A DNA stretch of 64,000 bases, taken from positions 78,403,676 to 78,467,675 of the forward strand of contig CM049316.1 of assembly GCA_026874595.1 (NCBI GenBank). The letters run 5' to 3'. The first letter of the stretch is position 1, and each line of letters opens with the position of its first letter. The DNA is from Sipunculus nudus (Eukaryota > Annelida > Sipuncula > Golfingiida > Sipunculidae). The notes beneath the pieces were generated by a model, which saw only the letters and a program-made list of their open reading frames with translations, was not told the DNA's origin and did no database searches. Of this stretch, positions 42,746 to 56,883 are shown one piece after another. The translations under genes were made by a program, and so were the position numbers.

Positions 42746-45700
42746 ATAGCAATGTACACGCTCATCATAACACCTCTGTACTTTTCACCCGTGTAAGATA
42801 ACAATGTACACGCTCATCATATCACCTCTGTACTTTTCACCCTTGTAAGATAACAATGTACACGCTCATCATAAGACCTCTGTACTTTTCACCTTTGTAA
42901 GAAAACAATGTACACGCTCATCATAAGACCTCTGTACTTTTCACCTCTGTAAGATAGCAATGTACACGCTCATCATTACACCTCTATACTTTTCTCAATT
43001 GTAAGATAACAATATACACGCTTATCATAACACCTTTGTACTTTTCACCCTCGTAAGATAACAATGTACACGCTCATCATTACACCTCTATACTTTTCTC
43101 AATTGTAAGATAACAATATACACACTTATCATAACACCTTTGTACTTTTCACCCTCGTAAGATAACAATGTACACGCTCATCATATCACCTCTGTACTTT
43201 TCACGCTTGTAAGATAACAATGTACACGCTCATCATATCACCTCTGTACTTTTCACGCTTGTAAAATAACAATGTACACGCTCATCATATCACCTCTGTA
43301 CTTTTCACCCGTGTAAGATAACAATGTACACGCTCATCATATCACCTCTGTACTTTTCACCCTTGTAAGATAACAATGTACACGCTCAGCATAAGACCTC
43401 TGTACTTTTCACCTTTGTAAGAAAACAATGTACACGCTCATCATAAGACCTCTGTACTTTTCACCTTTGTAAGATAACAATGTTCACGCTGATCATACCA
43501 CCTCTGTACTTTTCAACCTTGTAAGATAGCAATGTACACGCTCATCATATCACCTATGTACTTTTCACCCTTGTAAGATAACAATGTACACGCTCATCAT
43601 AAGACATCTGTACTTTTCACCTTTGTAAGATAGCATTGTACACGATCATCATAAGACCTCTGTACTTTTCTAACTTGTAAGATAACAATATACACGCTCA
43701 TCATAAGACCTTTGTACTTTTCACCCTTGTAAGATAACAATATACACGCTTATCATAACACCTTTGTACTTTTCACCCTCGTAAGATAACAATGTACACG
43801 CTCATCATATCACCTCTGTACTTTCACGCTTGTAAGATAACAATGTACACGCTCATCATATCACCTCTGTACTTTTCACGCTTGTAAAATAACAATGTAC
43901 ACGCTCATCATATCACCTCTGTACTTTTCACCCGTGTAAGATAACAATGTACACGCTCATCATATCACCTCTGTACTTTTCACCCTTGTAAGATAACAAT
44001 GTACACGCTCATCATAAGACCTCTGTACTTTTCACCTTTGTAAGAAAACAATGTACACGCTCATCATAAGACCTCTGTACTTTTCACCTTTGTAAGATAA
44101 CAATGTACACGCTAATCATACCACCTCTGTACTTTTCACCTTCGTAAGAAAACAATGTACACGCTCATCATAAGACCTCTGTACTTTTCACCTTTGTAAG
44201 ATAGCAATGAACACGCTCATCATAACACCCCTGTACTTTTCACCCTTGTAAGATAACAATGTACACGCTCATCATAAGACCTCTGTACTTTTCACCTTTG
44301 TAAGATAACAATGTACACGCTGATCATACCACCTCTATACTTTTCACCCTTGTAAGATAACAATGTACACGCTGATCATATCACCTCTGTACTTTTCACC
44401 CTTGTAAGATAACAATGTACACGCTCATCATAAGACCTCTTTACTTTTCACCTTTGTAAGATAACAATGTACACGCTCATCATAACACCCCTATACTTTT
44501 CACCCTTTTAAGATAACAATGTACAAGCTCATCATAACACCTCTGTACTTTTCACCCTTGTAAGATAACAATGTACACGCTCATCATATCACCTCTCTAC
44601 TTTTCACCCTTGTAAGATAACAATGTACACGCTCATCATAACACCTCTGTACTTTTCAACTTTGTAAGAAAACAATGTACACGCTTATCATATCACCTAT
44701 GTACTTTTTACCTTTGTAAGATAGCAATGTACACGCTCATCATATCACCTCTGTACTTTTCACCCTTGTAAGATAACAATGTACACGCTCATCATATCAC
44801 CTCTGTACTTTTCACCCGTGTAAGATAACAATGTACACGCTCATCATAAGACCTCTGTACTTTTCACCTTTGTAAGAAAACAATGTACACGCTCATCATA
44901 AGACCTCTGTACTTTTCACCTCTGTAAGATAGCAATGTACACGCTCATCATAACACCTCTATACTTTTCTCAATTGTAAGATAACAATGTACACGCTCAT
45001 CATATCACCTCTGTACTTTTCACCCTTGTAAGATAACAATGTACACGCTCATCATAAGACCTCTGTACTTTTCACCTTTGTAAGAAAACAATGTACACGC
45101 TCATCATAAGACCTCTGTACTCTTCTCCTCTGTAAGATAGCAATGTACACGCTCATCATTACACCTCTATACTTTTCTCAATTGTAAGATAACAATATAC
45201 ACGCTTATCATAACACCTTTGTACTTTTCACCCTCGTAAGATAACAATGTACAGGCTCATCATATCACCTCTGTACTTTTCACGCTTGTAAGATAACAAT
45301 GTACGCGCTCATCATATCACCTCTGTACTTTTCACGCTTGTAAAATAACAATGTACACGCTCATCATATCACCTCTGTACTTTTCACCCTTGTAAGATAA
45401 CAATGTACACGCTCATCATAAGACCTCTGTACTTTTCACCTTTGTAAGAAAACAATGTACACGCTCATCATAAGACCTCTGTACTTTTCACCTTTGTAAG
45501 ATAACAATGTACACGCTGATCATACCACCTCTGTACTTTTCAACCTTGTAAGATAGCAATGTACACGCTCATCATATCACCTATGTACTTTTCACCCTTG
45601 TAAGATAACAATGTACACGCTCATCATAAGACCTCTGTACTTTTCACCTTTGTAAGAAAATAATGTACACGCTCATCATAAGACCTCTGTACTCTTCTCC

Positions 45701-46381
45701 TCTGTAAGATAGCAATGTACACGCTCATCATTACACCTCTATACTTTTCTCAATTGTAAGATAACAATATACACGCTTATCATAACACCTTTGTACTTTT
45801 CACCCTCGTAAGATAACAATGTACACGCTCATCATATCACTTCTGTACTTTTCACGCTTGTAAGATAACAATGTACACGCTCATCATATCACCTCTGTAC
45901 TTTTCACGCTTGTAAAATAACAATGTACACGCTCATCATATCACCTCTGTACTTTTCACCCGTGTAAGATAACAATGTACACGCTCATCATATCACCTCT
46001 GTACTTTTCACCCTTGTAAGATAACAATGTACACGCTCATCATAAGACATCTGTACTTTTCACCTTTGTAAGAAAACAATGTACACGCTCATCATAAGAC
46101 CTCTGTACTTTTCACCTTTGTAAGATAACAATGTACACGCTGATCATACCACCTCTGTACTTTTCAACCTTGTAAGATAGCAATGTACACGCTCATCATA
46201 TCACCTATGTGCTTTTCACCTTTGTAAAATAACAATATACACGCTCATCTAACACCTTTGTTTTTTTCACCCTCGTAAGATAACAATGTACACGCTCATC
46301 ATATCACCTATGTACTTTTCACCTTTGTAAAATAACAATATACACGCTCATCTAACACCTTTGTTTTTTTCACCCTCGTAA
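42746..46381 (+). repeat. Finely scrambled D/B-like zone with 2-, 11- and 12-monomer repeats
   Basis: No single HOR length fits here. Short duplications are visible. The TTCTCAATTG pair at 42,994 and 43,098 is 104 bp (2 monomers) apart. A CACGCTTGTAAAATAAC block at 43,263 recurs at 43,886 (623 bp, 12 monomers minus a T lost near 43,82x), at 45,342 (28 monomers on) and at 45,914 (11 monomers on). ACTCTTCTCCTCTG occurs at about 45,119 and 45,691 (572 bp). It ends with a 103-bp doublet carrying CATCTAACACC and TTGTTTTTTTCACC (46,246 and 46,349). No gene or unique sequence is seen. Confidence 0.7.
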
Positions 46382-47939
46382 GATAACAATGTACACGCTA
46401 ATCATACCACCTCTGTACTTTTCACCTTCGTAAGAAAACAATGTACACGCTCATCATAAGACCTCTGTACTTTTCACCTTTGTAAGATAGCAATGTACAC
46501 GCTCATCATAACACCCCTGTACTTTTCACCTTTGTAAGATAACAATGTACACGCTCATCATAAGACCTCTGTACTTTTCACCTTTGTAAGATAACAATGT
46601 ACACGCTGATCATACCACCTCTGTACTTTTCACCCTTGTAAGATAACAATGTACACGCTGATCATATCACCTCTGTACTTTTCACCCTTGTAAGATAACA
46701 ATGTACACGCTCATCATAAGACCTCTTTACTTTTCACCTTTGTAAGATAACAATGTACACGCTCATCATAACACCCCTATACTTTTCACCCTTTTAAGAT
46801 AACAATGTACAAGCTCATCATAACACCTCTGTACTTTTCACCCTTGTAAGATAACAATGTACACGCTCATCATATCACCTCTCTACTTTTCACCCTTGTA
46901 AGATAACAATGTACACGCTCATCATAACACCTCTGTACTTTTCAACTTTGTAAGAAAACAATGTACACGCTTATCATATCACCTATGTACTTTTTACCTT
47001 TGTAAGATAGCAATGTACACGCTCATCATATCACCTCTGTGCTTTTCACCCTTGTAAGATAACAATGTACACGCTCATCATAAGACCTCTTTACTTTTCA
47101 CCTTTGTAAGATAACAATGTACACGCTCATCATAACACCCCTGTACTTTTCACCCTTTTAAGATAACAATGTACAAGCTCATCATAACACCTCTGTACTT
47201 TTCACCCTTGTAAGATAACATTGTACACGCTCATCATATCACCTCTCTACTTTTCACCCTTGTAAGATAACAATGTACACGCTCATCATAAGACCTCTGT
47301 ACTTTTCAACTTTGTAAGAAAACAATGTACACGCTCATCATATCACCTATGTACTTTTTACCTTTGTAAGATAGCAATGTACACGCTCATCATACCACCT
47401 GCGTACTTTTCACCTTTGTAAGATAGCAGTGTACACGATCATCATAAGACCTCTGTACTTTTCTCACTTGTAAGATAACAATATACACGCTCATCATAAG
47501 ACCTTTGTACTTTTCACCCTTGTAAGATAACAATGTACCTGCTCATCATATCACCTCTGTACTTTTCACCTTTGTAAAATAACAATGTACCTGCTCATCA
47601 TATCACCTCTGTACTTTTCAGCTTTGTAAGATAACAATGTACCTGCTCATCATATCATCTCTGTACTTTTCACCTTTGTAAGATAACAATGTACACGCTC
47701 ATCATAACACCTCTGTCCTTTTCAACTTTGTAAGAAAACAATGTACACGCTCATCATATCACCTATGTACTTTTTACCTTTGTAAGATAGCAATGTACAC
47801 GCTCATCATACCACCTGCGTACTTTTCACCTTTGTAAGATAGCAGTGTACACGATCATCATAAGACCTCTGTACTTTTCTCACTTGAAAGATAACAATAT
47901 ACACGCTCATCATAAGACCTTTGTACTTTTCACCCTTGT
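46382..47939 (+). repeat. Segment H, copy H1 (30 monomers)
   Basis: Matches 51,842-53,399 at offset 5,460 (105 x 52). Shared variants include CTCTTTACTTTTC, CACCCCTG, TACAAGCTC, CTCTCTAC, CAACTTTGTAAGAAAAC and CACCTGCG. Differences include CTATAC against CTGTAC near 46,77x and CTGTCC near 47,71x. H1 is the left flank of the tandem pair G, and its last part lies inside G1. Confidence 0.75.
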
Positions 47940-49503
47940 AAGATAACAATGTACCTGCTCATCATATCACCTCTGTACTTTTCACCTTTGTAAGATAACA
48001 ATGTACACGCTCATCATATCACCTATGTACTTTTCACCTTTGTAAGATAACAATGTACACGCTCATCAAAAGACCTCTGTACTTTTCACCCTCGTAAGAT
48101 AACAATGTACACGCTCATCATAACACCTCTGTACTTTTCACCCTTGTAAGATAACAATGTACACGATCATCATATCACCTCTGTACTTTTCACCCTTTGA
48201 AGATAGCAATGTACATGCTCATCATATCACCTCTGTACTTTTCACCCTTGTAAGATAGCAATGTACACGCTCATCATATCCATTATGTACTTTTTACCCT
48301 TTTAAGATATCAATGTACAGGCTCATCATATCACCTCTGTACTTTTCACCTTTTTAAGATAGCAATGTACACGCTGATCATACCACCTCTGTACTTTTCA
48401 CCCTTGTAAGATAGCAATGTACACGCTCATCATATCACCTATGTACTTTTCACCTTTGTAAGATAACAATGTACACGCTCATCATATCACCTCTGTACTT
48501 TTCACCCTTGTAAGATAAGAATGTACACGCTCATCATAAGACCTCTGTACTTTTCACCTTTGTAAGAAAACAATGTACACGCTCATCATAAGACTTCTGT
48601 ACTTTTCACCTCTGTAAGATAGCAATGTACACGCTCATCATTACACCTCTATACTTTTCTCAATTGTAAGATAACAATATACACGCTTATCATAACACCT
48701 TTGTACTTTTCACCCTCGTAAGATAACAATGTACACGCTCATCATATCACCTCTGTACTTTTCACGCTTGTAAGATAACAATGTACACGCTCATCATATC
48801 ACCTCTGTACTTTTCACGCTTGTAAAATAACAATGTACACGCTCATCATATCACCTCTGTACTTTTCACCCGTGTAAGATAACAATGTACACTCTCATCA
48901 TATCACCTCTGTACTTTTCACCCTTGTAAGATAACAATGTACACGCTCATCATAAGACCTCTGTACTTTTCACCTTTGTAAGAAAACAATGTACACGCTC
49001 ATCATAAGACCTCTGTACTTTTCACCTCTGTAAGATAGCAATGTACACGCTCATCATTACACCTCTATACTTTTCTCAATTGTAAGATAACAATATACAC
49101 GCTTATCATAACACCTTTGTACTTTTCACCCTCGTAAGATAACAATGTACACGCTCATCATATCACCTATGTACATTTCACCTTTGTAAGATAACAATGT
49201 ACACGCTAATCATACCACCTCTGTACTTTTCACCTTTGTAAGATAGCAATGTACACGCTCATCATAAGACCTCTGTACTTTTCTCACTTGTAAGATAACA
49301 ATATACACGCTCATCATCAGACCTTTGTACTTTTCACCCTTGTAAGATAACAATGTACACGCTCATCATATCACCTCTGTACTTTTCACCTTTGTAAGAT
49401 AACAATGTACACGCTTATCATAACACCTTTGTACTTTTCACCCTCGTAAGATAACAATGTACACGCTCATCATATCACCTCTGTACTTTTCACGCTTGTA
49501 AGA
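47216..49503 (+). repeat. Duplication G, copy G1 (44 monomers)
   Basis: A 2,288-bp unit (exactly 44 x 52). Landmarks GATAGCAGTG (47,422), the odd CATATCCATTATG monomer (48,281), GATAAGAATG, TACACTCTC and TGTACATTTC are all repeated 2,288 bp downstream. It mixes H-like, A-like (GATATC...CAGG near 48,308) and D-like (TTCTCAATTG) stretches, so it is a composite of older families. Confidence 0.8.
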
Positions 49504-51791
49504 TAGCATTGTACACGCTCATCATATCACCTCTCTACTTTTCACCCTTGTAAGATAACAATGTACACGCTCATCATAAGACCTCTGTACTTTTCAACTT
49601 TGTAAGAAAACAATGTACACGCTCATCATATCACCTATGTACTTTTTACCTTTGTAAGATAGCAATGTACACGCTCATCATACCACCTGCGTACTTTTCA
49701 CCTTTGTAAGATAGCAGTGTACACGATCATCATAAGACCTCTGTACTTTTCTCACTTGTAAGATAACAATATACACGCTCATCATAAGACCTTTGTACTT
49801 TTCACCCTTGTAAGATAACAATGTACCTGCTCATCATATCACCTCTGTACTTTTCACCTTTGTAAAATAACAATGTACCTGCTCATCATATCACCTCTGT
49901 ACTTTTCAGCTTTGTAAGATAACAATGTACCTGCTCATCATATCATCTCTGTACTTTTCACCTTTGTAAGATAACAATGTACACGCTCATCATAACACCT
50001 CTGTCCTTTTCAACTTTGTAAGAAAACAATGTACACGCTCATCATATCACCTATGTACTTTTTACCTTTGTAAGATAGCAATGTACACGCTCATCATACC
50101 ACCTGCGTACTTTTCACCTTTGTAAGATAGCAGTGTACACGATCATCATAAGACCTCTGTACTTTTCTCACTTGTAAGATAACAATATACACGCTCATCA
50201 TAAGACCTTTGTACTTTTCACCCTTGTAAGATAACAATGTACCTGCTCATCATATCACCTCTGTACTTTTCACCTTTGTAAGATAACAATGTACACGCTC
50301 ATCATATCACCTATGTACTTTTCACCTTTGTAAGATAACAATGTACACGCTCATCAAAAGACCTCTGTACTTTTCACCCTCGTAAGATAACAATGTACAC
50401 GCTCATCATAACACCTCTGTACTTTTCACCCTTGAAAGATAACAATGTACACGATCATCATATCACCTCTGTACTTTTCACCCTTTGAAGATAGCAATGT
50501 ACATGCTCATCATATCACCTCTGTACTTTTCACCCTTGTAAGATAGCAATGTACACGCTCATCATATCCATTATGTACTTTTTACCCTTTTAAGATATCA
50601 ATGTACAGGCTCATCATATCACCTCTGTACTTTTCACCTTTTTAAGATAGCAATGTACACGCTGATCATACCACCTCTGTACTTTTCACCCTTGTAAGAT
50701 AGCAATGTACACGCTCATCATATCACCTATGTACTTTTCACCTTTGTAAGATAACAATGTACACGCTCATCATATCACCTCTGTACTTTTCACCCTTGTA
50801 AGATAAGAATGTACACGCTCATCATAAGACCTCTGTACTTTTCACCTTTGTAAGAAAACAATGTACACGCTCATCATAAGACTTCTGTACTTTTCACCTC
50901 TGTAAGATAGCAATGTACACGCTCATCATTACACCTCTATACTTTTCTCAATTGTAAGATAACAATATACACGCTTATCATAACACCTTTGTACTTTTCA
51001 CCCTCGTAAGATAACAATGTACACGCTCATCATATCACCTCTGTACTTTTCACGCTTGTAAGATAACAATGTACACGCTCATCATATCACCTCTGTACTT
51101 TTCACGCTTGTAAAATAACAATGTACACGCTCATCATATCACCTCTGTACTTTTCACCCGTGTAAGATAACAATGTACACTCTCATCATATCACCTCTGT
51201 ACTTTTCACCCTTGTAAGATAACAATGTACACGCTCATCATAAGACCTCTGTACTTTTCACCTTTGTAAGAAAACAATGTACACGCTCATCATAAGACCT
51301 CTGTACTTTTCACCTCTGTAAGATAGCAATGTACACGCTCATCATTACACCTCTATACTTTTCTCAATTGTAAGATAACAATATACACGCTTATCATAAC
51401 ACCTTTGTACTTTTCACCCTCGTAAGATAACAATGTACACGCTCATCATATCACCTATGTACATTTCACCTTTGTAAGATAACAATGTACACGCTAATCA
51501 TACCACCTCTGTACTTTTCACCTTTGTAAGATAGCAATGTACACGCTCATCATAAGACCTCTGTACTTTTCTCACTTGTAAGATAACAATATACACGCTC
51601 ATCATCAGACCTTTGTACTTTTCACCCTTGTAAGATAACAATGTACACGCTCATCATATCACCTCTGTACTTTTCACCTTTGTAAGATAACAATGTACAC
51701 GCTTATCATAACACCTTTGTACTTTTCACCCTCGTAAGATAACAATGTACACGCTCATCATATCACCTCTGTACTTTTCACGCTTGTAAGA
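49504..51791 (+). repeat. Duplication G, copy G2 (44 monomers)
   Basis: Tandem copy of G1 with very few changes seen (CTTGAAAG near 47,887 in G1 is CTTGTAAG here; CTTGAAAG near 50,43x here is CTTGTAAG in G1). The copies part at the right edge, ATAGCATTG against ATAGCAATG near 51,791. These reciprocal private changes are useful for testing that both copies are real. Confidence 0.8.
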
Positions 51792-51841
51792 TAGCAATGT
51801 ACACGCTCATTATATCACCTATGTACTTTTCACCTTTGTAA

Positions 51842-53399
51842 GATAACAATGTACACGCTAATCATACCACCTCTGTACTTTTCACCTTCGTAAGAAAACA
51901 ATGTACACGCTCATCATAAGACCTCTGTACTTTTCACCTTTGTAAGATAGCAATGTACACGCTCATCATAACACCCCTGTACTTTTCACCCTTGTAAGAT
52001 AACAATGTACACGCTCATCATATCACCTCTGTACTTTTCACCTTTGTAAGATAACAATGTACACGCTGATCATACCACCTCTGTACTTTTCACCCTTGTA
52101 AGATAACAATGTACACGCTCATCATATCACCTCTGTACTTTTCACCCTTGTAAGATAACAATGTACACGCTCATCATAAGACCTCTTTACTTTTCACCTT
52201 TGTAAGATAACAATGTACACGCTCATCATAACACCCCTGTACTTTTCACCCTTTTAAGATAACAATGTACAAGCTCATCATAACACCTCTGTACTTTTCA
52301 CCCTTGTAAGATAACAATGTACACGCTCATCATATCACCTCTCTACTTTTCACCCTTGTAAGATAACAATGTACACGCTCATCATAACACCTCTTTACTT
52401 TTCAACTTTGTAAGAAAACAATGTACACGCTTATCATATCACCTATGTACTTTTTACCTTTGTAAGATAGCAATGTACACGCTCATCATATCACCTCTGT
52501 ACTTTTCATCCTTGTAAGATAACAATGTACACGCTCATCATAAGACCTCTTTACTTTTCATCTTTGTAAGATAACAATGTACACGCTCATCATAACACCC
52601 CTGTACTTTTCACCCTTTTAAGATTACAATGTACAAGCTCATCATAACACCTCTGTACTTTTCACCCTTGTAAGATAACATTGTACACGCTCATCATATC
52701 ACCTCTCTACTTTTCACCCTTGTAAGATAACAATGTACACGCTCATCATAAGACCTCTGTACTTTTCAACTTTGTAAGAAAACAATGTACACGCTCATCA
52801 TATCACCTATGTACTTTTTACCTTTGTAAGATAGCAATGTACACGCTCATCATACCACCTGCGTACTTTTCACCTTTGTAAGATAGCAGTGTACACGCTC
52901 ATCATAAGACCTCTGTACTTTTCTCAATTGTAAGATAACAAAATACACGCTCATCAAAAGACCTTTGTACTTTTCACCCTTGTAAGATAACAATGTACCT
53001 GCTCATCATATCACCTCTGTACTTTTCACCTTTGTAAGATAACAATGTACCTGCTCATCATATCACCTCTGTACTTTTCACCTTTGTAAGATAACAATGT
53101 ACCTGCTCATCATATCACCTCTGTACTTTTCACCTTTGTAAGATAACAATGTACACGCTCATCATAACACCTCTGTACTTTTCAACTTTGTAAGAAAACA
53201 ATGTACACGCTCATCATATCACATCTGTACTTTTTACCTTTGTAAGATAGCAATGTACACGCTCATCATACCACCTGCGTACTGTTCACCTTTGTAAGAT
53301 AGCAGTGTACACGATCATCATAAGACCTCTGTACTTTTATCACTTGTAAGATAACAATATACACGCTCATCATAAGACCTTTGTACTTTTCACCCTCGT
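51842..53399 (+). repeat. Segment H, copy H2 (30 monomers)
   Basis: Second copy of 46,382-47,939, now on the right of the G pair. Private changes are CTCTTTAC near 52,39x, TTCATCCTTG near 52,50x, GATTACAATG near 52,62x, ACAAAATACACG near 52,94x and TACTGTTCACC near 53,28x. It carries more private changes than G2 does relative to G1, so the H separation appears older. Confidence 0.75.
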
Positions 53400-53661
53400 A
53401 AGATAACAATGTACACGCTCATCATATCACCTCTGTACTTTTCAACTTTGTAAGAAAACAATGTACACGCTCATCATATCACCTATGTACTTTTTACCTT
53501 TGTAAGATAGCAATGTACACGCTCATCATACCACCTGCGTACTTTTCACCTTTGTAAGATAGCAGTGTACACGATCATAATAAGACCTCTGTACTTTTCT
53601 CACTTGTAAGATAACAATATACACGCTCATCATAAGACCTTTGTACTTTTCACCCTTGTAA
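53142..53661 (+). repeat. 5-monomer tandem duplication (2 x 260 bp)
   Basis: 53,142-53,401 and 53,402-53,661 share CAACTTTGTAAGAAAAC, TTTTTACC, CACCTGCG and GATAGCAGTG (53,298 and 53,558), at an offset of 260 bp. They differ by scattered single bases such as ACTGTTC, CACATCTG and CGATCATAATAAG. Confidence 0.75.
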
Positions 53662-53921
53662 GATAACAATGTACCTGCTCATCATATCACCTCTGTACTT
53701 TTCACCTTTGTAAGATAACAATGGACACGCTCATCATAAGACCTCTTTACTTTTCACCTTTGTAAGATTACAATGTACACGCTCATCATAAGACCTCTGT
53801 ACTTTTCACCTTTGTAAGATTACAATGTACACGCTCATCATATCACCTCTGTACTTTTCACCTTTGTAAGATAGCAATGTATACGCTGATCATACCACCT
53901 CTGTACTTTTCACCCTTGTAA

Positions 53922-56000
53922 GATAGCAATGTACACGCTAATCATATGACCTATGTACTTTTCACCTTTGTAAGATAGCAATGTACACGCTCATCATAAC
54001 ACCTTTGTACTTTTCACCCTCGTAAGATAACAATGTACACGCTCATCATATCACCTCTGTACTTTTCACCCGTTTAAGATAGCAATGTACACGCTCATCA
54101 TATCACCTCTGTACTTTTCACCTTTGTAAGATAGCAATGTACACACTGATCATACCACCTCTGTACTTTTCACCCTTGTAAGATAGCAATGTACACGCTT
54201 ATCATATTACCTCTGTACTTTTCACCTTTGTAAGATAACAATGTACACGCTCATCATAAGACCTTTGTACTTTTCACCCTTGTAAGATAACAATGTACAC
54301 GCTGATCATACCACCTCTGTACTTTTCACCCTTGTAAGATAGCAATGTACACGCTAATCATATGACCTATGTACTTTTCACCTTTGTAAGATAGCAATGT
54401 ACACGCTCATCATAACACCTTTGTACTTTTCACCCTCGTAAGATAACAATGTACACGCTCATCATATCACCTCTGTACTTTTCACCCGTTTAAGATAGCA
54501 ATGTACACGCTCATCATATCACCTCTGTACTTTTCACCTTTGTAAGATAGCAATGTACACACTGATCATACCACCTCTGTACTTTTCACCCTTGTAAGAT
54601 AGCAATGTACACGCTTATCATATTACCTCTGTACTTTTCACCTTTGTAAGATAACAATGTACACGCTCATCATAACACCTCTGTACTTTTCACCCTTCTA
54701 AGATAACAATGTACACGATCATCATATCACCTCTGTACTTTTCACCCTTTGAAGATAGCAATGTACATGCTCATCATATCACCTCTGTACTTTTCACCCT
54801 TGTAAGATAGCAATGTACACGCTCATCATATCACCTCTGTACTTTTCACCCTTTTAAGATATCAATGTACAGGCTCATCATATCACCTCTGTACTTTTCA
54901 CCTTTTTAAGGTAGCAATGTACACGCTGATCATACCACCTCTGTATTTTCACCCTTGTAAGATAGCAATGTACACGCTAATCATATGACCTATGTACTTT
55001 TCACCTTTGTAAGATAGCAATGTACACGCTCATCATAACACCTTTGTACTTTTCACCCTCGTAAGATAACAATGTACACGCTCATCATATCACCTCTGTA
55101 CTTTTCACCCGTTTAAGATAGCAATGTACACGCTCATCATATCACCTCTGTACTTTTCACCTTTGTAAGATAGCAATGTACACACTGATCATACCACCTC
55201 TGTACTTTTCACCCTTGTAAGATAGCAATGTACACGCTTATCATATTACCTCTGTACTTTTCACCTTTGTAAGATAGCAATGTACACGCTAATCATATGA
55301 CCTATGTACTTTTCACCTTTGTAAGATAGCAATGTTCACGCTCATCATAACACCTTTGTACTTTTCACCCTCGTAAGATAACAATGTACACGCTCATCAT
55401 ATCACCTCTGTACTTTTCACCCGTTTAAGATAGCAATGTACACGCTCATCATATCACCTCTGTACTTTTCACCTTTGTAAGATAGCAATGTACACACTGA
55501 TCATACCACCTCTGTACTTTTCACCCTTATAAGATAGCAATGTACACGCTTATCATATTACCTCTGTACTTTTCACCTTTGTAAGATAACAATGTACACG
55601 CTCATCATAAGACCTTTGTACTTTTCACCCTTGTAAGATAACAATGTACACGCTGATCATACCACCTCTGTACTTTTCACCCTTGTAAGATAGCAATGTA
55701 CACGCTAATCATATGACCTATGTACTTTTCACCTTTGTAAGATAGCAATGTACACGCTCATCATAACACCTTTGTACTTTTCACCCTCGTAAGATAACAA
55801 TGTACACGCTCATCATATCACCTCTGTACTTTTCACCCGTTTAAGATAGCAATGTACACGCTCATCATATCACCTCTGTACTTTTCACCTTTGTAAGATA
55901 GCAATGTACACACTGATCATACCACCTCTGTACTTTTCACCCTTGTAAGATAGCAATGTACACGCTTATCATATTACCTCTGTACTTTTCACCTTTGTAA
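53922..56000 (+). repeat. Short 6/8-monomer HOR cluster (five units)
   Basis: Units start at GATAGC monomers carrying CTAATCATATGACC at 53,922, 54,338, 54,961, 55,273 and 55,689. Each continues through CCCGTTTAAG and CACACTGATC to CTTATCATATTACC. Spacings are 416 (8 monomers), 623 (second unit followed by an A-like insert at about 54,65x-54,908), 312 (6 monomers) and 416. A 1,351-bp offset (26 monomers minus 1) relates 54.1-54.9 kb to 55.5-56.3 kb, including the GTATTTTC short monomer (54,942 and 56,294). This is the youngest-looking local amplification of a short unit. Confidence 0.8.
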
Positions 56001-56883
56001 GATAACAATGTACACGCTCATCATAACACCTCTGTACTTTTCACCCTTGTAAGATAACAATGTACACGATCATCATATCACCTCTGTACTTTTCACCCTT
56101 TGAAGATAGCAATGTACATGCTCATCATATCACCTCTGTACTTTTCACCCTTGTAAGATAGCAATGTACACGCTCATCATATCACCTCTGTACTTTTCAC
56201 CCTTTTAAGATATCAATGTACAGGCTCATCATATCACCTCTGTACTTTTCACCTTTTTAAGTTAGCAATGTACACGCTGATCATACCACCTCTGTATTTT
56301 CACCCTTGTAAGATAGCAATGTACACGCTCATCATATCACCTATGTACTTTTCACCTTTGTAAGATAACAATGTACACGCTCATCATATCACCTCTGTAC
56401 TTTTCACCCTTGTAAGATAACAATGTACACGCTCATCAAAAGACCTCTGTACTTTTCCCCCTTGTAAGATAACAATGTACCCTCTCATCATATCACCTCT
56501 GTACTTTTCACCCTTGTAAGATAGCAATGTACACGCTCATCATAACACCTCTCTACTTTTCACCTTTGTAAGATAACAATGTACTCGCTCATCATATCAC
56601 CTCTGTACTTTTCAACTTTGTAAGAAAACAATGTACACGCTCATCATATCACCTATGTACTTTTTACCTTTGTAAGATAGCAATGTATACGCTCATCATA
56701 CCACCTGCGTACTTTTCACCTTTGTAAGATAGCAGTGTACACGATCATCATAAGACCTCTGTACTTTTCTCACTTGTAAGATAACAATATACACGCTCAT
56801 CATAAGACCTTTGTACTTTTCACCCTTGTAAGATAACAATGTACCTGCTCATCATATCACCTCTGTACTTTTCACCTTTGTAA
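56001..56883 (+). repeat. Mosaic A-like and H-like monomers between the short units and J1
   Basis: About 17 monomers. First comes an A-like run (CCCTTTGAAG, GATATC...CAGG, TTAGCAATG near 56,27x, TTCCCCCTTG, TGTACCCTCTC at about 56,478). An H-like run follows (CAACTTTG, CACCTGCG, GATAGCAGTG near 56,72x, TGTACCTGCTC). Nothing but satellite is present. Confidence 0.65.

Noticed and set aside
46200-46422. Poly-T tract as a Pol III terminator or a processed-transcript scar
   Set aside because: The seven-T run arises from a simple change of TGTACTTTTC to TGTTTTTTTC within a monomer, repeated once by a 103-bp duplication; no promoter boxes or RNA gene lie upstream.
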